Assembly: GCA_035534615.1 (NCBI GenBank)
Contig: DATLRO010000116.1
Location: 1-41,951, forward strand
Length of the DNA stretch: 41,951 nucleotides
From: JAGWRA01 sp035534615
GTDB lineage: Bacteria; Acidobacteriota; Vicinamibacteria; Vicinamibacterales; CAVVIG01
Direction: 5' to 3'
This document shows positions 1 through 7,615 of this stretch, piece by piece. Below the pieces are notes generated by a model. The model made no database searches. It had not been told where the DNA came from and saw only the letters and a program-made list of their open reading frames with translations. Numbering within the stretch: position 1 is the stretch's first letter; each line of letters begins with the position of its first letter. The translations under genes were made by a program, and so were the position numbers.

Positions 1-2
1 TG

Positions 3-1361
3 CCGCTCAATCTCGTCCCTCTCGCGCAGGTGCAGACTCCACTGCCGGCGAATCCCGACGCGTCGTCCGGTGTGACCGCCGGCGCGGGTGTCCCGAATGC
101 CTCGGCTGCCGCTACGAACGGGGCCGCGGCCGGTTCGAGCGACCAGACGGCAGATCCGCAGGGCGACGGTTCGGCGACGAGCGCGAGCCCCCAGCCGGCA
201 AACGGTCCGGCGGCGCCGGCCGCCATGCCTGGCCCGGGGGGCGCGCAGGGGAACTTATCCGCGTCCGTGACCGACGGCAGCGGGACCGGTCGGGCCGCGC
301 TTGCGGCGGCAGCGGCGGCGCAGCGGATCCAGGCCCTGACGACTGCCACGGCGACCCCTTCCGCCGCGCCCGCTCCGGACACCGCCGCGACATCCGCCGG
401 CGCGCAGGTCGGCTCCCAGGATTCGAACGCGCCCGGCTCGGCCGCCGCCGCCCCGGCAGCAAAGCCGGCCGGCGCGCCGCCAGCCGCGCACGCGCCGATG
501 GCGCCCGCACCGCCTCATGGCGCGGCCCCGCAGGATGCGCAGTCGGTGGCCCGCAGCGTGGTCCAGGCGGCATTGAACAGTCAGTCCGAACCGGCGGCCG
601 CGCCGACCGCGAGCGCGACCGCATCCGCGGCGCCGGGCAGCAGTACGGCTCCGCCCGCGCCCGGCTCGAACGCCGCGGTCGCCGCCAATACCGCGGCCAT
701 GGCGGCGAGCGGGCAGAGCCAGTCATCGTCCGGTTCGGCCACCACGTCCGGGGCAGGGGCGGCCGCGACGACGGTGGATGTGGCGGTCGTGAAGACGCAG
801 GCCGGGGGGGCCGGCACCGGCGGGCAGAGCTCCGGGCAGACAGGCGCCGGGGCGGGCGGAGCCGGCGGCGGTGGGACCGCTCCGCCGACGCCAGCCGCCG
901 CGCCGATGGGGATGCCGTTCACCGTTCCCTCCTCCGCGCCGGCGGCCGGCGCGGCAGGGACGGCTCCGGCACCCGGCGCGGCGCCGCCGGCCGAGGCCGC
1001 GCTTCCTGGGCAGATCATCCAGGCGATCAAGACCCAGTGGCAGAACGGCGTGGGCGAGGCCACGGTCACGCTGAATCCCGAGTACCTCGGGGCGGTGACT
1101 GTCTCGCTGCGCGTGCAGCAGGGGGTCGTCATGGCGCACCTGCAGGCTGACACGCCGCAGGTGCGGTCCTGGATGGAAGCGCACACCCAGGAGCTGCAGT
1201 CGGCGCTCCAGGGCCAGGGGCTGCATCTGGGGCAGCTGGCCATCACGCCGACCAATCCGGACACGCCGCGGCGGCGGCCGCCGTCGAGCCAGCCGCCGGC
1301 GCGTCTGCGGCCGAGCACGCCGCCGGCGGGCGGGGGACCGACGTTCGAGATTCACGCGTAA
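3..1361 (+). CDS. fliK: Flagellar hook-length control protein FliK, 5'-truncated by the window edge
   Basis: FliK is secreted during hook assembly, measures hook length and switches the export gate (FlhB) to filament substrates. The first ~320 visible residues are low-complexity Ala/Pro/Gly/Ser/Thr sequence, as expected for the flexible ruler part. The last ~110 form the recognisable FliK C-terminal domain, with the core reading GEATVTLNPEYLGAVTVSLR followed by an amphipathic helix around SWMEAHTQELQSAL. The frame is open back to the first base of the window. The GTG at 30 is therefore only the first internal start-like codon and the true start is probably upstream and not visible. Upstream genes would be expected to be the rod, hook and export-ATPase genes (fliE-fliJ, flgB-flgE), none of which lie in this window. 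Identity is fairly sure from the C-terminal domain and context; the N-terminal part has no diagnostic value. Confidence 0.85.
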   Translation, partial: PLNLVPLAQVQTPLPANPDASSGVTAGAGVPNASAAATNGAAAGSSDQTADPQGDGSATSASPQPANGPAAPAAMPGPGGAQGNLSASVTDGSGTGRAALAAAAAAQRIQALTTATATPSAAPAPDTAATSAGAQVGSQDSNAPGSAAAAPAAKPAGAPPAAHAPMAPAPPHGAAPQDAQSVARSVVQAALNSQSEPAAAPTASATASAAPGSSTAPPAPGSNAAVAANTAAMAASGQSQSSSGSATTSGAGAAATTVDVAVVKTQAGGAGTGGQSSGQTGAGAGGAGGGGTAPPTPAAAPMGMPFTVPSSAPAAGAAGTAPAPGAAPPAEAALPGQIIQAIKTQWQNGVGEATVTLNPEYLGAVTVSLRVQQGVVMAHLQADTPQVRSWMEAHTQELQSALQGQGLHLGQLAITPTNPDTPRRRPPSSQPPARLRPSTPPAGGGPTFEIHA

Positions 1362-1433
1362 GCGGCGCGAGGCCTGCCGATGCTGTCGGCCTGACGTCAG
1401 GGCGTCGGCGTCCCGGCCGGCCGCAGGCCCGAT

Positions 1434-1455
1434 CCGGCCTGTTCGGGCCGGTTTT
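1434..1455 (+). terminator. Possible intrinsic terminator after fliK
   Basis: A 6-bp perfect stem CCGGCC / GGCCGG encloses the loop TGTTCG and is followed directly by TTTT. It lies about 75 bp after the fliK stop and just before a sigma-54-like promoter, so it fits the end of one transcript and the start of the next. The T tract is short, so strength is uncertain. Confidence 0.45.
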
Positions 1456-1490
1456 CAGGCATTCTCCCGTTCTGCGGCCGCGATCCCGCG

Positions 1491-1506
1491 CGGCACCTGC
1501 CTTGCT
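1491..1506 (+). promoter_or_regulatory. Sigma-54-type promoter for the fliL operon
   Basis: CGGCAC-CTGCC-TTGCT matches the -24/-12 consensus TGGCAC-N5-TTGCW at all fixed positions but the first, with the required GG-N10-GC spacing. It lies ~52 bp upstream of the fliL start in a 196-bp gap that holds no gene. Flagellar export and basal-body genes are under sigma-54 control in many bacteria. The assignment is by motif only; the regulator (an FleQ/FlrC-like enhancer-binding protein) is not in the window. Confidence 0.6.
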
Positions 1507-1557
1507 CCGTCCAGCCCTGTCAGTGGTGTGTGACCTCTTACAGGTGCTGATGACGAT

Positions 1558-2064
1558 ATGAGCAGCGAAGACGACGTTCCAGCCAAGCCGGCCAAGCCGG
1601 CCTCGAATCCCTGGAAGATGATTTCGCTCGTGCTGGTGATCGTGGTGCTCGTGGCGGGCGCCGGCGGTGCCGGCGTCTGGTGGTCGCGGCGCGGCGGCGC
1701 CACCGTGGAAGCGAAGGCGGCCGCCCCGGTCGTGGTGACGGCCGCCGAGGCGCACGGCATCGTGCCGCTCCAGCCGTTCCTGGTCAATCTCGCGGACCAG
1801 GGCGGGAACCAGTTCCTGCGGACGACGATTCAGCTCGTGGTGCCGCAAGCGTCGCAGGCGGACACGATCAAGAAGGACGACGTGACGCTCATGCGGATCC
1901 GGTCGGCGATTCTGGAGCTGCTGACGCAGCAGCAGGCCAATGCGCTGGTGACGCCGCAGGGCAAGCAGGCCTTGAAGAAAGCGATCAGCGATCGCGTCGA
2001 CGCGATCCTGGGAACGGTGCCGGTGGTCGATGTCCTCTTCTCCGATTTCGTCGTCCAGTTCTGA
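1558..2064 (+). CDS. fliL: Flagellar basal body-associated protein FliL
   Basis: FliL is a single-pass inner-membrane protein that surrounds the stator units and supports torque generation. The 168-residue product has a short cytoplasmic N-terminus rich in Lys/Pro, one transmembrane helix at about residues 20-42 (MISLVLVIVVLVAG...), a periplasmic linker, and the FliL core, including FLVNLAD and the conserved end ILGTVPVVDVLFSDFVVQF. The length is typical. The ATG at 1558 is the first gene start after the sigma-54-like site at 1491-1506. A weak AGGTG lies ~11 nt upstream. Its 3' end overlaps fliN by 35 bp, so the two are probably translationally coupled. Identification is by domain layout and by operon position directly before fliN-fliO-fliP-fliQ-fliR. 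Confidence 0.92.
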   Translation: MSSEDDVPAKPAKPASNPWKMISLVLVIVVLVAGAGGAGVWWSRRGGATVEAKAAAPVVVTAAEAHGIVPLQPFLVNLADQGGNQFLRTTIQLVVPQASQADTIKKDDVTLMRIRSAILELLTQQQANALVTPQGKQALKKAISDRVDAILGTVPVVDVLFSDFVVQF

Positions 2065-2344
2065 GCCGGTCGAGGCGGCGATCTCGCCGTTCGCGCCGTT
2101 CTTCGACCTGGTCTGCCCGGTCACGGTGCATCTGGGGACGGGGACGGTCACGGTGCGGCGGCTGCTGACACTCGAGCGGAACTCCGTGCTCCGGCTGTCG
2201 CAGGCGGCGGGCGACGAGCTGCTGATTCTCATGCACGGCACGCCGCTGGCCCGCGCCGAGGTGGTGATCATCGAGGACAGCACGTCGGTGCGGGTGACCG
2301 AGATCCTGCCGTCGATGGAGACACCGGGCGAGGTGCTGGCGTGA
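2030..2344 (+). CDS. fliN: Flagellar motor switch protein FliN (short form)
   Basis: FliN is part of the C-ring and helps docking of the export apparatus and switching. The 104-residue product is a short Ser-rich N-terminus plus one SpoA domain: PVTVHLGTGTVTVRRLLTLE leads into a beta-rich core, with GTPLARAEVVIIEDSTSVRVTEIL at the end, typical of FliN/HrcQ proteins. It starts inside the last codons of fliL (35-bp overlap) and shares a 4-bp GTGA overlap with fliO. A second, longer FliN-like protein is encoded at 11423-12190 next to fliM, so this copy may serve export docking rather than being the main switch FliN; that split of roles is inference. Confidence 0.88.
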   Translation: MSSSPISSSSSEPVEAAISPFAPFFDLVCPVTVHLGTGTVTVRRLLTLERNSVLRLSQAAGDELLILMHGTPLARAEVVIIEDSTSVRVTEILPSMETPGEVLA

Positions 2345-2706
2345 CGGGGCTGGCGGCGCCGCCTGCGCCGCTGGCATCGTGGGCTGGCGGCGGCGTCGGC
2401 ATCGGGGCGGGGAACCTGATCGCGGTGGCGGTCGTGCTGGCGCTGCTCGGCGCGCTGGCGTGGCTGCTGCGGCGGGGCAAGCTCAAGCTGCCGCGGCGCC
2501 GGGAGCAGGCGGTCTCGGTGGAAACGGCGGTATCGCTGGGCGAGCATCGCTCGCTGGTGATCGTGGCGGTGGAAGGGCGGCGGCTGCTGCTGGGGCTCAC
2601 GCCGGCGCAGGTGTCGCTGGTGACGGAGCTGCAGGCGCCGGGCGCCGGCTTCGGCCCGGCGCTCGATCGGCGGCTCGGACCGCCGGCCGAGGGGAGCGTG
2701 TCGTGA
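2341..2706 (+). CDS. fliO: Flagellar biosynthesis protein FliO
   Basis: FliO is a small membrane protein that helps assemble the FliP ring of the type III export gate. The 121-residue product has one strong transmembrane helix at about residues 23-44 (GNLIAVAVVLALLGALAWLL) followed by a basic RRGKLKLPRRRE stretch and a small cytoplasmic domain containing VETAVSLGEHRSLVIVAVEGRRLLLGLTP, the pattern usual for FliO. The GTG at 2341 overlaps the fliN stop (GTGA), and the gene's own stop overlaps the GTG of fliP. FliO is poorly conserved in sequence, so position between fliN and fliP carries much of the evidence. Confidence 0.85.
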   Translation: MTGLAAPPAPLASWAGGGVGIGAGNLIAVAVVLALLGALAWLLRRGKLKLPRRREQAVSVETAVSLGEHRSLVIVAVEGRRLLLGLTPAQVSLVTELQAPGAGFGPALDRRLGPPAEGSVS

Positions 2707-3443
2707 AGCGTCCCGGCGGGCTCGTGGCGCTGGCGTTCGGCGTGCTGCTGGCGGTCCCCGCGGCGGCGGCGGCCGCGCCGCCGCAGAACCTGAATCTGAA
2801 GATCGACGGCATCGGCACGGTCTCTGCGCCGCTGCAGATCGTCCTGCTGCTGACGCTGCTGACCTTCCTGCCGGCGATTCTCATGACGATGACCTCGTTC
2901 ACGAGAATCGTCATCGTCTTTCATTTCCTGAGGCAGGCGCTCGGCACGCAGGACATGCCGTCCAATCAGATCCTGATCGGGCTGGCGCTGTTCCTGACGC
3001 TGTTCATCATGGCGCCGGTCACCGATCAGATCAACACGCTGGCCGTGCAGCCGGCGCTGGCGGGCAAGATCGATCTGAGCCAGGCGATCGCGGCGGCGAC
3101 GCCGCCGCTGCGGACGTTCATGCTGAAGCAGACGCGCGAAAAGGATCTGGCGCTGTTCGTGAACCTGTCGCACTCGCCGCGGCCGGCCACGCCGGCCGAC
3201 CTGTCGCTGCGCGTCGTGATTCCCGCCTACATCATCTCGGAGCTCAAGACCGGCTTCCAGATGGGCTTCTTCCTGTTCGTGCCGTTCCTGCTGATCGACC
3301 TGGTCGTGTCGACGACGCTGCTGTCGATGGGCATGCTGCAGCTGCCGCCGGCGATGATCTCGCTGCCGTTCAAGATCCTCCTGTTCGTCATGATCGACGG
3401 CTGGAACCTGGTGGTCGGCTCCGTGGTCCGGAGCTTCTTCTGA
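2703..3443 (+). CDS. fliP: Flagellar export gate protein FliP
   Basis: FliP forms the pentameric core of the export gate in the inner membrane. With the GTG at 2703, which overlaps the fliO stop, the product is 246 residues, the usual length. It starts with a cleavable-type signal peptide (KRPGGLVALAFGVLLAVPAAAAAA) as in most FliP proteins. Family sequences are clear: TMTSFTRIVIVFHFLRQALGTQ, SNQILIGLALFLTLFIMAPV, and near the C-terminus VIPAYIISELKTGFQMGF and PPAMISLPFKILLFVMIDGW. A longer open frame extends back to 2379 but covers fliO, so the later start is preferred. Confidence 0.95.
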   Translation: MKRPGGLVALAFGVLLAVPAAAAAAPPQNLNLKIDGIGTVSAPLQIVLLLTLLTFLPAILMTMTSFTRIVIVFHFLRQALGTQDMPSNQILIGLALFLTLFIMAPVTDQINTLAVQPALAGKIDLSQAIAAATPPLRTFMLKQTREKDLALFVNLSHSPRPATPADLSLRVVIPAYIISELKTGFQMGFFLFVPFLLIDLVVSTTLLSMGMLQLPPAMISLPFKILLFVMIDGWNLVVGSVVRSFF

Positions 3444-3453
3444 GGGACACGCG

Positions 3454-3723
3454 ATGTCTGCTGCGCTGGCGGTCGGAATCATCCGGCAGGCCGTGGAACT
3501 GGCGATGATCGTGACGCTGCCGATGCTGCTGGCGGGCGTGGTCGCCGGCGTGCTCGTCAGCATCTTCCAGACGGTCACGTCCATCCAGGACAGCGTCCTC
3601 GCCTTCATCCCCCGGGCGGCCGCGATCTTCGTCGTGTTCGCGCTGACCTTCCCCTGGATGCTCCGGGAAGTGATCGGCTTTTCCGAGCAGCTCATCAACC
3701 GGCTGCCGGAGCTGATTCATTGA
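3454..3723 (+). CDS. fliQ: Flagellar export gate protein FliQ
   Basis: FliQ is a small two-helix membrane protein that wraps the FliP-FliR core of the export gate. The 89-residue product has two hydrophobic helices (about 15-37 and 49-72), and the conserved stretch VSIFQTVTSIQDSVLAFIPR between them identifies the family. It starts 10 bp after fliP and overlaps fliR by 4 bp (TTGA). Length and order (P-Q-R) are standard. Confidence 0.95.
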   Translation: MSAALAVGIIRQAVELAMIVTLPMLLAGVVAGVLVSIFQTVTSIQDSVLAFIPRAAAIFVVFALTFPWMLREVIGFSEQLINRLPELIH

Positions 3724-4478
3724 TCGACCTGACGCCGCTCGTCCGGTTCGGCCTCGTGCTCGTGCGGACGGGCGTGCTCGTCGCGTTCACCCCGATCTTC
3801 GGCAGCCTGTTCGCGCCGTCGATGGTGAAGATCGGCCTCGCCGTCACCCTCGCCGTCGTCCTGGCGCCCGTGGTGGCGCTGCCGGGCGCGCTGACGGTGA
3901 CCAGCCTGGCGATCGTCGTCACCCGTGAGGTGGCGATCGGCCTTGCCCTGGCGATGTCGGTCAGCCTGGTCGTCGCGGTGGCGGAGCTCGCCGGGTACCT
4001 GACCGGGTTTCAGCTCGGCTACTCGTATGCGTCGATCATCGACCCGCAGACCGGCGTGCAGAACAATACGATCGCCACCCTCTACTCGTCGCTGGCCCTC
4101 TACGTGTTCTTCGCGCTCGACGGCCACCACGTGGTGATCCGGGCGCTCGCGGCGTCGTACCGCGCGCTGCCGATCGGCCTGGGCCACATCGGGCCGAGCC
4201 TCGTGCCGACGGTCACGCAGATGCTGGGGCTCATCTTCACGGAGGGCGTCCGGCTGGCGGCGCCCGTGATCGTCGTGCTCCTCGTGCTCGAGCTGGCGAT
4301 CGGCCTGCTGACGCGGGCGGCGCCCGCGCTGAACATCTTCATCATCGGGTATCCGCTGCAGCTGTTCGTCGGGCTGCTGACGCTGGCGGCGGTGGTGCGC
4401 ATCGTGCCGGCGGTGACGGCCGACGCGATGCAGCGGGCGCTCGAGCTGGCCGTGCGGCTGGCGCAGGCGTTCCGGTAG
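3720..4478 (+). CDS. fliR: Flagellar export gate protein FliR
   Basis: FliR is the single-copy polytopic subunit that completes the export gate with FliP and FliQ and contacts FlhB. The 252-residue product is almost wholly hydrophobic with several transmembrane helices. Family features include RTGVLVAFTPIFGS near the N-terminus, GYLTGFQLGYSYASIIDPQ in the middle, and PALNIFIIGYPLQLFVGL towards the C-terminus. The start is a TTG at 3720 that overlaps the fliQ stop; an overlap of this kind recurs along the operon, so the rare start codon is credible. Confidence 0.94.
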   Translation: MIDLTPLVRFGLVLVRTGVLVAFTPIFGSLFAPSMVKIGLAVTLAVVLAPVVALPGALTVTSLAIVVTREVAIGLALAMSVSLVVAVAELAGYLTGFQLGYSYASIIDPQTGVQNNTIATLYSSLALYVFFALDGHHVVIRALAASYRALPIGLGHIGPSLVPTVTQMLGLIFTEGVRLAAPVIVVLLVLELAIGLLTRAAPALNIFIIGYPLQLFVGLLTLAAVVRIVPAVTADAMQRALELAVRLAQAFR

Positions 4479-4499
4479 TCCGCGGGAGCGCGACGGGGC

Positions 4500-5570
4500 A
4501 TGGCGGGCAACGGCGATCGCACAGAGAAACCGACCGGGAAACGGCTGCAGGACGCCCGCAAGAAGGGGCGGCTGCCGCGGAGCCGGAGCCTCGGCGACGT
4601 GGCGGGGCTGGCCGGGTCGGTGCTGGCCCTGAGCTGGACCGGCGGCCGCATGATGCGACAGCTGGGCGTGATGCTGACCGAGGGGCTGGCGCGCCTGGGG
4701 GACGCGCCGCTGCGCGAGCTGCAGGCCGGCGAGCTGACGTCGCTCGCGGCCCAGGGCGCCGAGCAGATCGTGGTGATGGTCCTGCCGATCGCCGGCGCCG
4801 TGGCGGCGGCCGTCGTGCTGACCAACGCGCTGCAGGGCGGCTGGGTGTTCGCGACCGACGCGCTCCAGTTCAAGTGGAGCAACCTGAACCCGGCCAACGG
4901 CATCAAGCGGCTCGGGCTGACCGTCGGCGGCGCCGAGATGGTCAAGACCATCCTCGCCGTCATCGCGATCGGCTTCGTGGCGGAAAAGGTGGTGCTCACG
5001 CTCGTGGCCGACGCGCCGCGCATGGGCGGCATGCCCGCGCTGCCGGCGGCGATCCTCGGCTGGCAGCAGGCGCTGAGCCTGCTGAAGCAGTCGATCGTGG
5101 TGATGGGCCTGATTGCGGCGGCCGACTACGGGCTGCAGCGCTACCGCTTCCTGAAGTCGATGAAGATGACGAAGCAGGAAGTCAAGGACGACATGAAGCA
5201 GATGGAAGGCAGCCCGGAGACCAAGGGGCGGATCCGGCGCATCCAGCGTGAGATGGCCAAGCGGCGCATGCTGCAGGCCACCCGGAACGCGACGGTCGTC
5301 ATCACGAACCCGACCCATTACGCCGTCGCGCTCGACTACCGCCGCGAGACGATGCCGGCGCCGCGCGTCGTCGCGAAGGGGCGGGACCTGCTGGCGGCGC
5401 GCATCCGCGAGATCGCGCGCGAGCACGGCGTCCCCGTCGTCGAGAACAGGCCCCTGGCCCGGGCGCTCTATGACACGGCGGAGGTCGGCGATCTGATCCC
5501 CGGCGACCTGTTCGAGGCGGTCGCCGAAATCCTGGCCTACCTGATTCGGCTGAAGCAGCTGGTGCTCTGA
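4500..5570 (+). CDS. flhB: Flagellar export switch protein FlhB
   Basis: FlhB controls substrate specificity of the flagellar type III export gate. The 356-residue product has the conserved N-terminus (DRTEKPTGKRLQDARKKG), four membrane-helix regions between about 34 and 212, and a cytoplasmic domain with the self-cleavage motif NPTH at 270-273. Cleavage between N and P after contact with FliK marks the change from hook to filament export. The conserved linker MTKQEVKDDMKQMEGSPETK lies just after the last membrane helix. A 21-bp gap separates it from fliR and flhA follows 1 bp after its stop. Confidence 0.96.
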   Translation: MAGNGDRTEKPTGKRLQDARKKGRLPRSRSLGDVAGLAGSVLALSWTGGRMMRQLGVMLTEGLARLGDAPLRELQAGELTSLAAQGAEQIVVMVLPIAGAVAAAVVLTNALQGGWVFATDALQFKWSNLNPANGIKRLGLTVGGAEMVKTILAVIAIGFVAEKVVLTLVADAPRMGGMPALPAAILGWQQALSLLKQSIVVMGLIAAADYGLQRYRFLKSMKMTKQEVKDDMKQMEGSPETKGRIRRIQREMAKRRMLQATRNATVVITNPTHYAVALDYRRETMPAPRVVAKGRDLLAARIREIAREHGVPVVENRPLARALYDTAEVGDLIPGDLFEAVAEILAYLIRLKQLVL

Positions 5571-5571
5571 T

Positions 5572-7611
5572 ATGGCAGATCCGAAACAGCCCGGACGCGG
5601 GCACCGGGCGAGTCACCTGATCGCCCCGGGTGCGGTCGTCGCGGTCGTGCTCCTGATGGTGCTGCCGGTCCCGCCGGTCGTGCTCGACCTCCTGCTGTCG
5701 ATCGACATCGGCCTGGCGGTCGTCCTCGTCCTGACCGCCGTCTACGTCCGCGAGCCGATCGAGTTCTCGGTGTTCCCGTCCCTGCTCCTGCTGCTCACCC
5801 TGACGCGGCTGTCGCTGAACGTCGCGTCGACCCGGCTCGTGCTCATGCACGGCCAGGACGGGGTGGATGCCGCCGGCCACGTCATCATGGCCTTCGGCCA
5901 GTTCGTCGTCGGCGGCAACCTGGTCGTCGGCGTCGTGGTGTTCCTCGTGCTGATCACGATTCAGTACGTCGTCATCAACCACGGCGCCGTCCGCATCTCG
6001 GAAGTGACCGCGCGGTTCACCCTCGACGCGATGCCCGGCAAGCAGATGGCGATCGACGCCGACCTGAACGCCGGCCTGCTCACCGAGAAGGAGGCGCGCG
6101 CGCGCCGCGAGCGCATCCGGCGCGAGGCCGATTTCTACGGGGCGATGGACGGCGCGATCCGGTTCACCCAGCGCGACGCGCTCGCGGCCGTGATCATCAC
6201 CGCCGTCAACATCGTGGCCGGCCTGATCATCGGCGTCGTCCAGCACGGGCTCGACCTGGCCACCGCCGCCCACACCTACACGATCCTGACCGTCGGCGAA
6301 GGGCTCGTCACCGCCATCCCGTCGCTGCTCGTGTCGATTTCCGGCGGCCTGATCACCACGCGCGCGGCCGCCGAGGCCAACCTCGGCGAGGAGGTCGCCA
6401 CCCAGCTGCTCGCCCGCTCCAAGCCGCTCGCCGTCGCCGCCGGCGTGCTCGGCGGCCTGGCGCTCATCCCCGGCCTGCCGAAGCTGTCGTTCTTCCTGGT
6501 CGCGTCGGTGCTGGGCAGCGCCGCGTATTTCAACCGCAAGCCGGCCGCCGCCGAGACCCCGGACGAGGCGCCCGCGCCGGCGCCGGACGCCCTCGACACG
6601 GTCGGCGTCGTCGACCCGCTGAGCGTCGAGGTCGGCTACGCGCTGATCTCGCTGGTCGACGAAAAGCAGGGCGGCACGTTCCTCTCCCGCGTCCGGTCGA
6701 TCCGCCGGCAGATCGCCTCCGAGACCGGCATGCTGGTGCCGCCGGTCCATATCGCCGACAACCTGCAGCTCGGGCCGCGCACCTACTCGATTCTCGTCAA
6801 GGGGGTCGAGGTGGCCCGCGGCGAGCTGTATCCCGAGCGCATGCTCGCCATCAACCCCGGCACGGCCAGCACCACCATCGACGGGACCGCGACCAAGGAG
6901 CCGGCGTTCGGGCTGCCGGCGTGGTGGGTCAGCGCCGACCAGCGCGACAAGGCGGCCGCCGCGGGCTACACCGTCGTCGACGCGACGACCGCCCTGTCGA
7001 CGCATCTGTCGGAAACGATCCGGACCTTCCTCCCCGACCTGCTCGGCCGCCAGCAGACCAAGGAGCTCGTCGACCGCGTCGGGCAGGCGTCGCCGAAGCT
7101 GGTGGAGGAGCTGGTGCCGAAGCTCGTGGCGATCGGCGACATCCAACGCGTCCTGCGGCAGCTGCTGCGGGAGCGGGTGCCGATCCGCGACCTGACGACC
7201 ATCCTCGAAGCCCTCGCCGACGGCGCCGGTGTGTCGAAGGACCCCGATGTGCTCGTCGAGGCGGTCCGGTCGGCCGTCGGCCGGATGATCTGCCGCCAGT
7301 ACCAGACCGACAAGGGCGAGCTGCCGGCCATCGGGTTCACCCCGGCGTTCGAGGAGCGGCTGCTGAAGTCGGTGGTGCGGACCGACCAGGGGTCCGTGCT
7401 CGCCCTGGACCCGGCCGAGGCGCAGAATCTGGCCTCCCGGATCGCCCGCGCGCTCGAGGTCGCAGTGGCACAACCTGTGCTCCTGTGCTCTCCGGTGCTG
7501 CGTCCGCACCTCTGGCGCCTGTTCTCCCGGGTGCTGCCACACCTGGGGGTCCTTTCGCACAACGAGGTGCCGCCGCAGGTGAAAGTGACGTCGGTCGCGG
7601 TGCTGGATTGA
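5572..7611 (+). CDS. flhA: Flagellar export apparatus protein FlhA
   Basis: FlhA forms the nonameric export ring that takes substrates and chaperone complexes from the cytoplasm. The 679-residue product matches the usual length. The N-terminal half has about eight transmembrane helices and the FHIPEP family signature, here REPIEFSVFPSLLLLLTLTR followed by LSLNVASTR. The cytoplasmic linker and four-subdomain C-terminal half follow from about residue 330, including DQRDKAAAAGYTVVDATTAL and the late stretch VPIRDLTTILEALAD. It sits between flhB and flhF with nearly no spacing. No odd features were seen. Confidence 0.96.
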   Translation: MADPKQPGRGHRASHLIAPGAVVAVVLLMVLPVPPVVLDLLLSIDIGLAVVLVLTAVYVREPIEFSVFPSLLLLLTLTRLSLNVASTRLVLMHGQDGVDAAGHVIMAFGQFVVGGNLVVGVVVFLVLITIQYVVINHGAVRISEVTARFTLDAMPGKQMAIDADLNAGLLTEKEARARRERIRREADFYGAMDGAIRFTQRDALAAVIITAVNIVAGLIIGVVQHGLDLATAAHTYTILTVGEGLVTAIPSLLVSISGGLITTRAAAEANLGEEVATQLLARSKPLAVAAGVLGGLALIPGLPKLSFFLVASVLGSAAYFNRKPAAAETPDEAPAPAPDALDTVGVVDPLSVEVGYALISLVDEKQGGTFLSRVRSIRRQIASETGMLVPPVHIADNLQLGPRTYSILVKGVEVARGELYPERMLAINPGTASTTIDGTATKEPAFGLPAWWVSADQRDKAAAAGYTVVDATTALSTHLSETIRTFLPDLLGRQQTKELVDRVGQASPKLVEELVPKLVAIGDIQRVLRQLLRERVPIRDLTTILEALADGAGVSKDPDVLVEAVRSAVGRMICRQYQTDKGELPAIGFTPAFEERLLKSVVRTDQGSVLALDPAEAQNLASRIARALEVAVAQPVLLCSPVLRPHLWRLFSRVLPHLGVLSHNEVPPQVKVTSVAVLD

Positions 7612-7615
7612 CGAC

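Noticed and set aside
30..32. GTG at 30 as the true start of fliK
   Set aside because: The frame is open back to the first base of the window and no ribosome site is seen, so the start is more likely upstream.
30..1000. Possible repeat array or CRISPR in the GC-rich start of the window
   Set aside because: The repeats are short Ala/Pro/Gly codon runs in fliK with no regular spacing and no conserved repeat unit.
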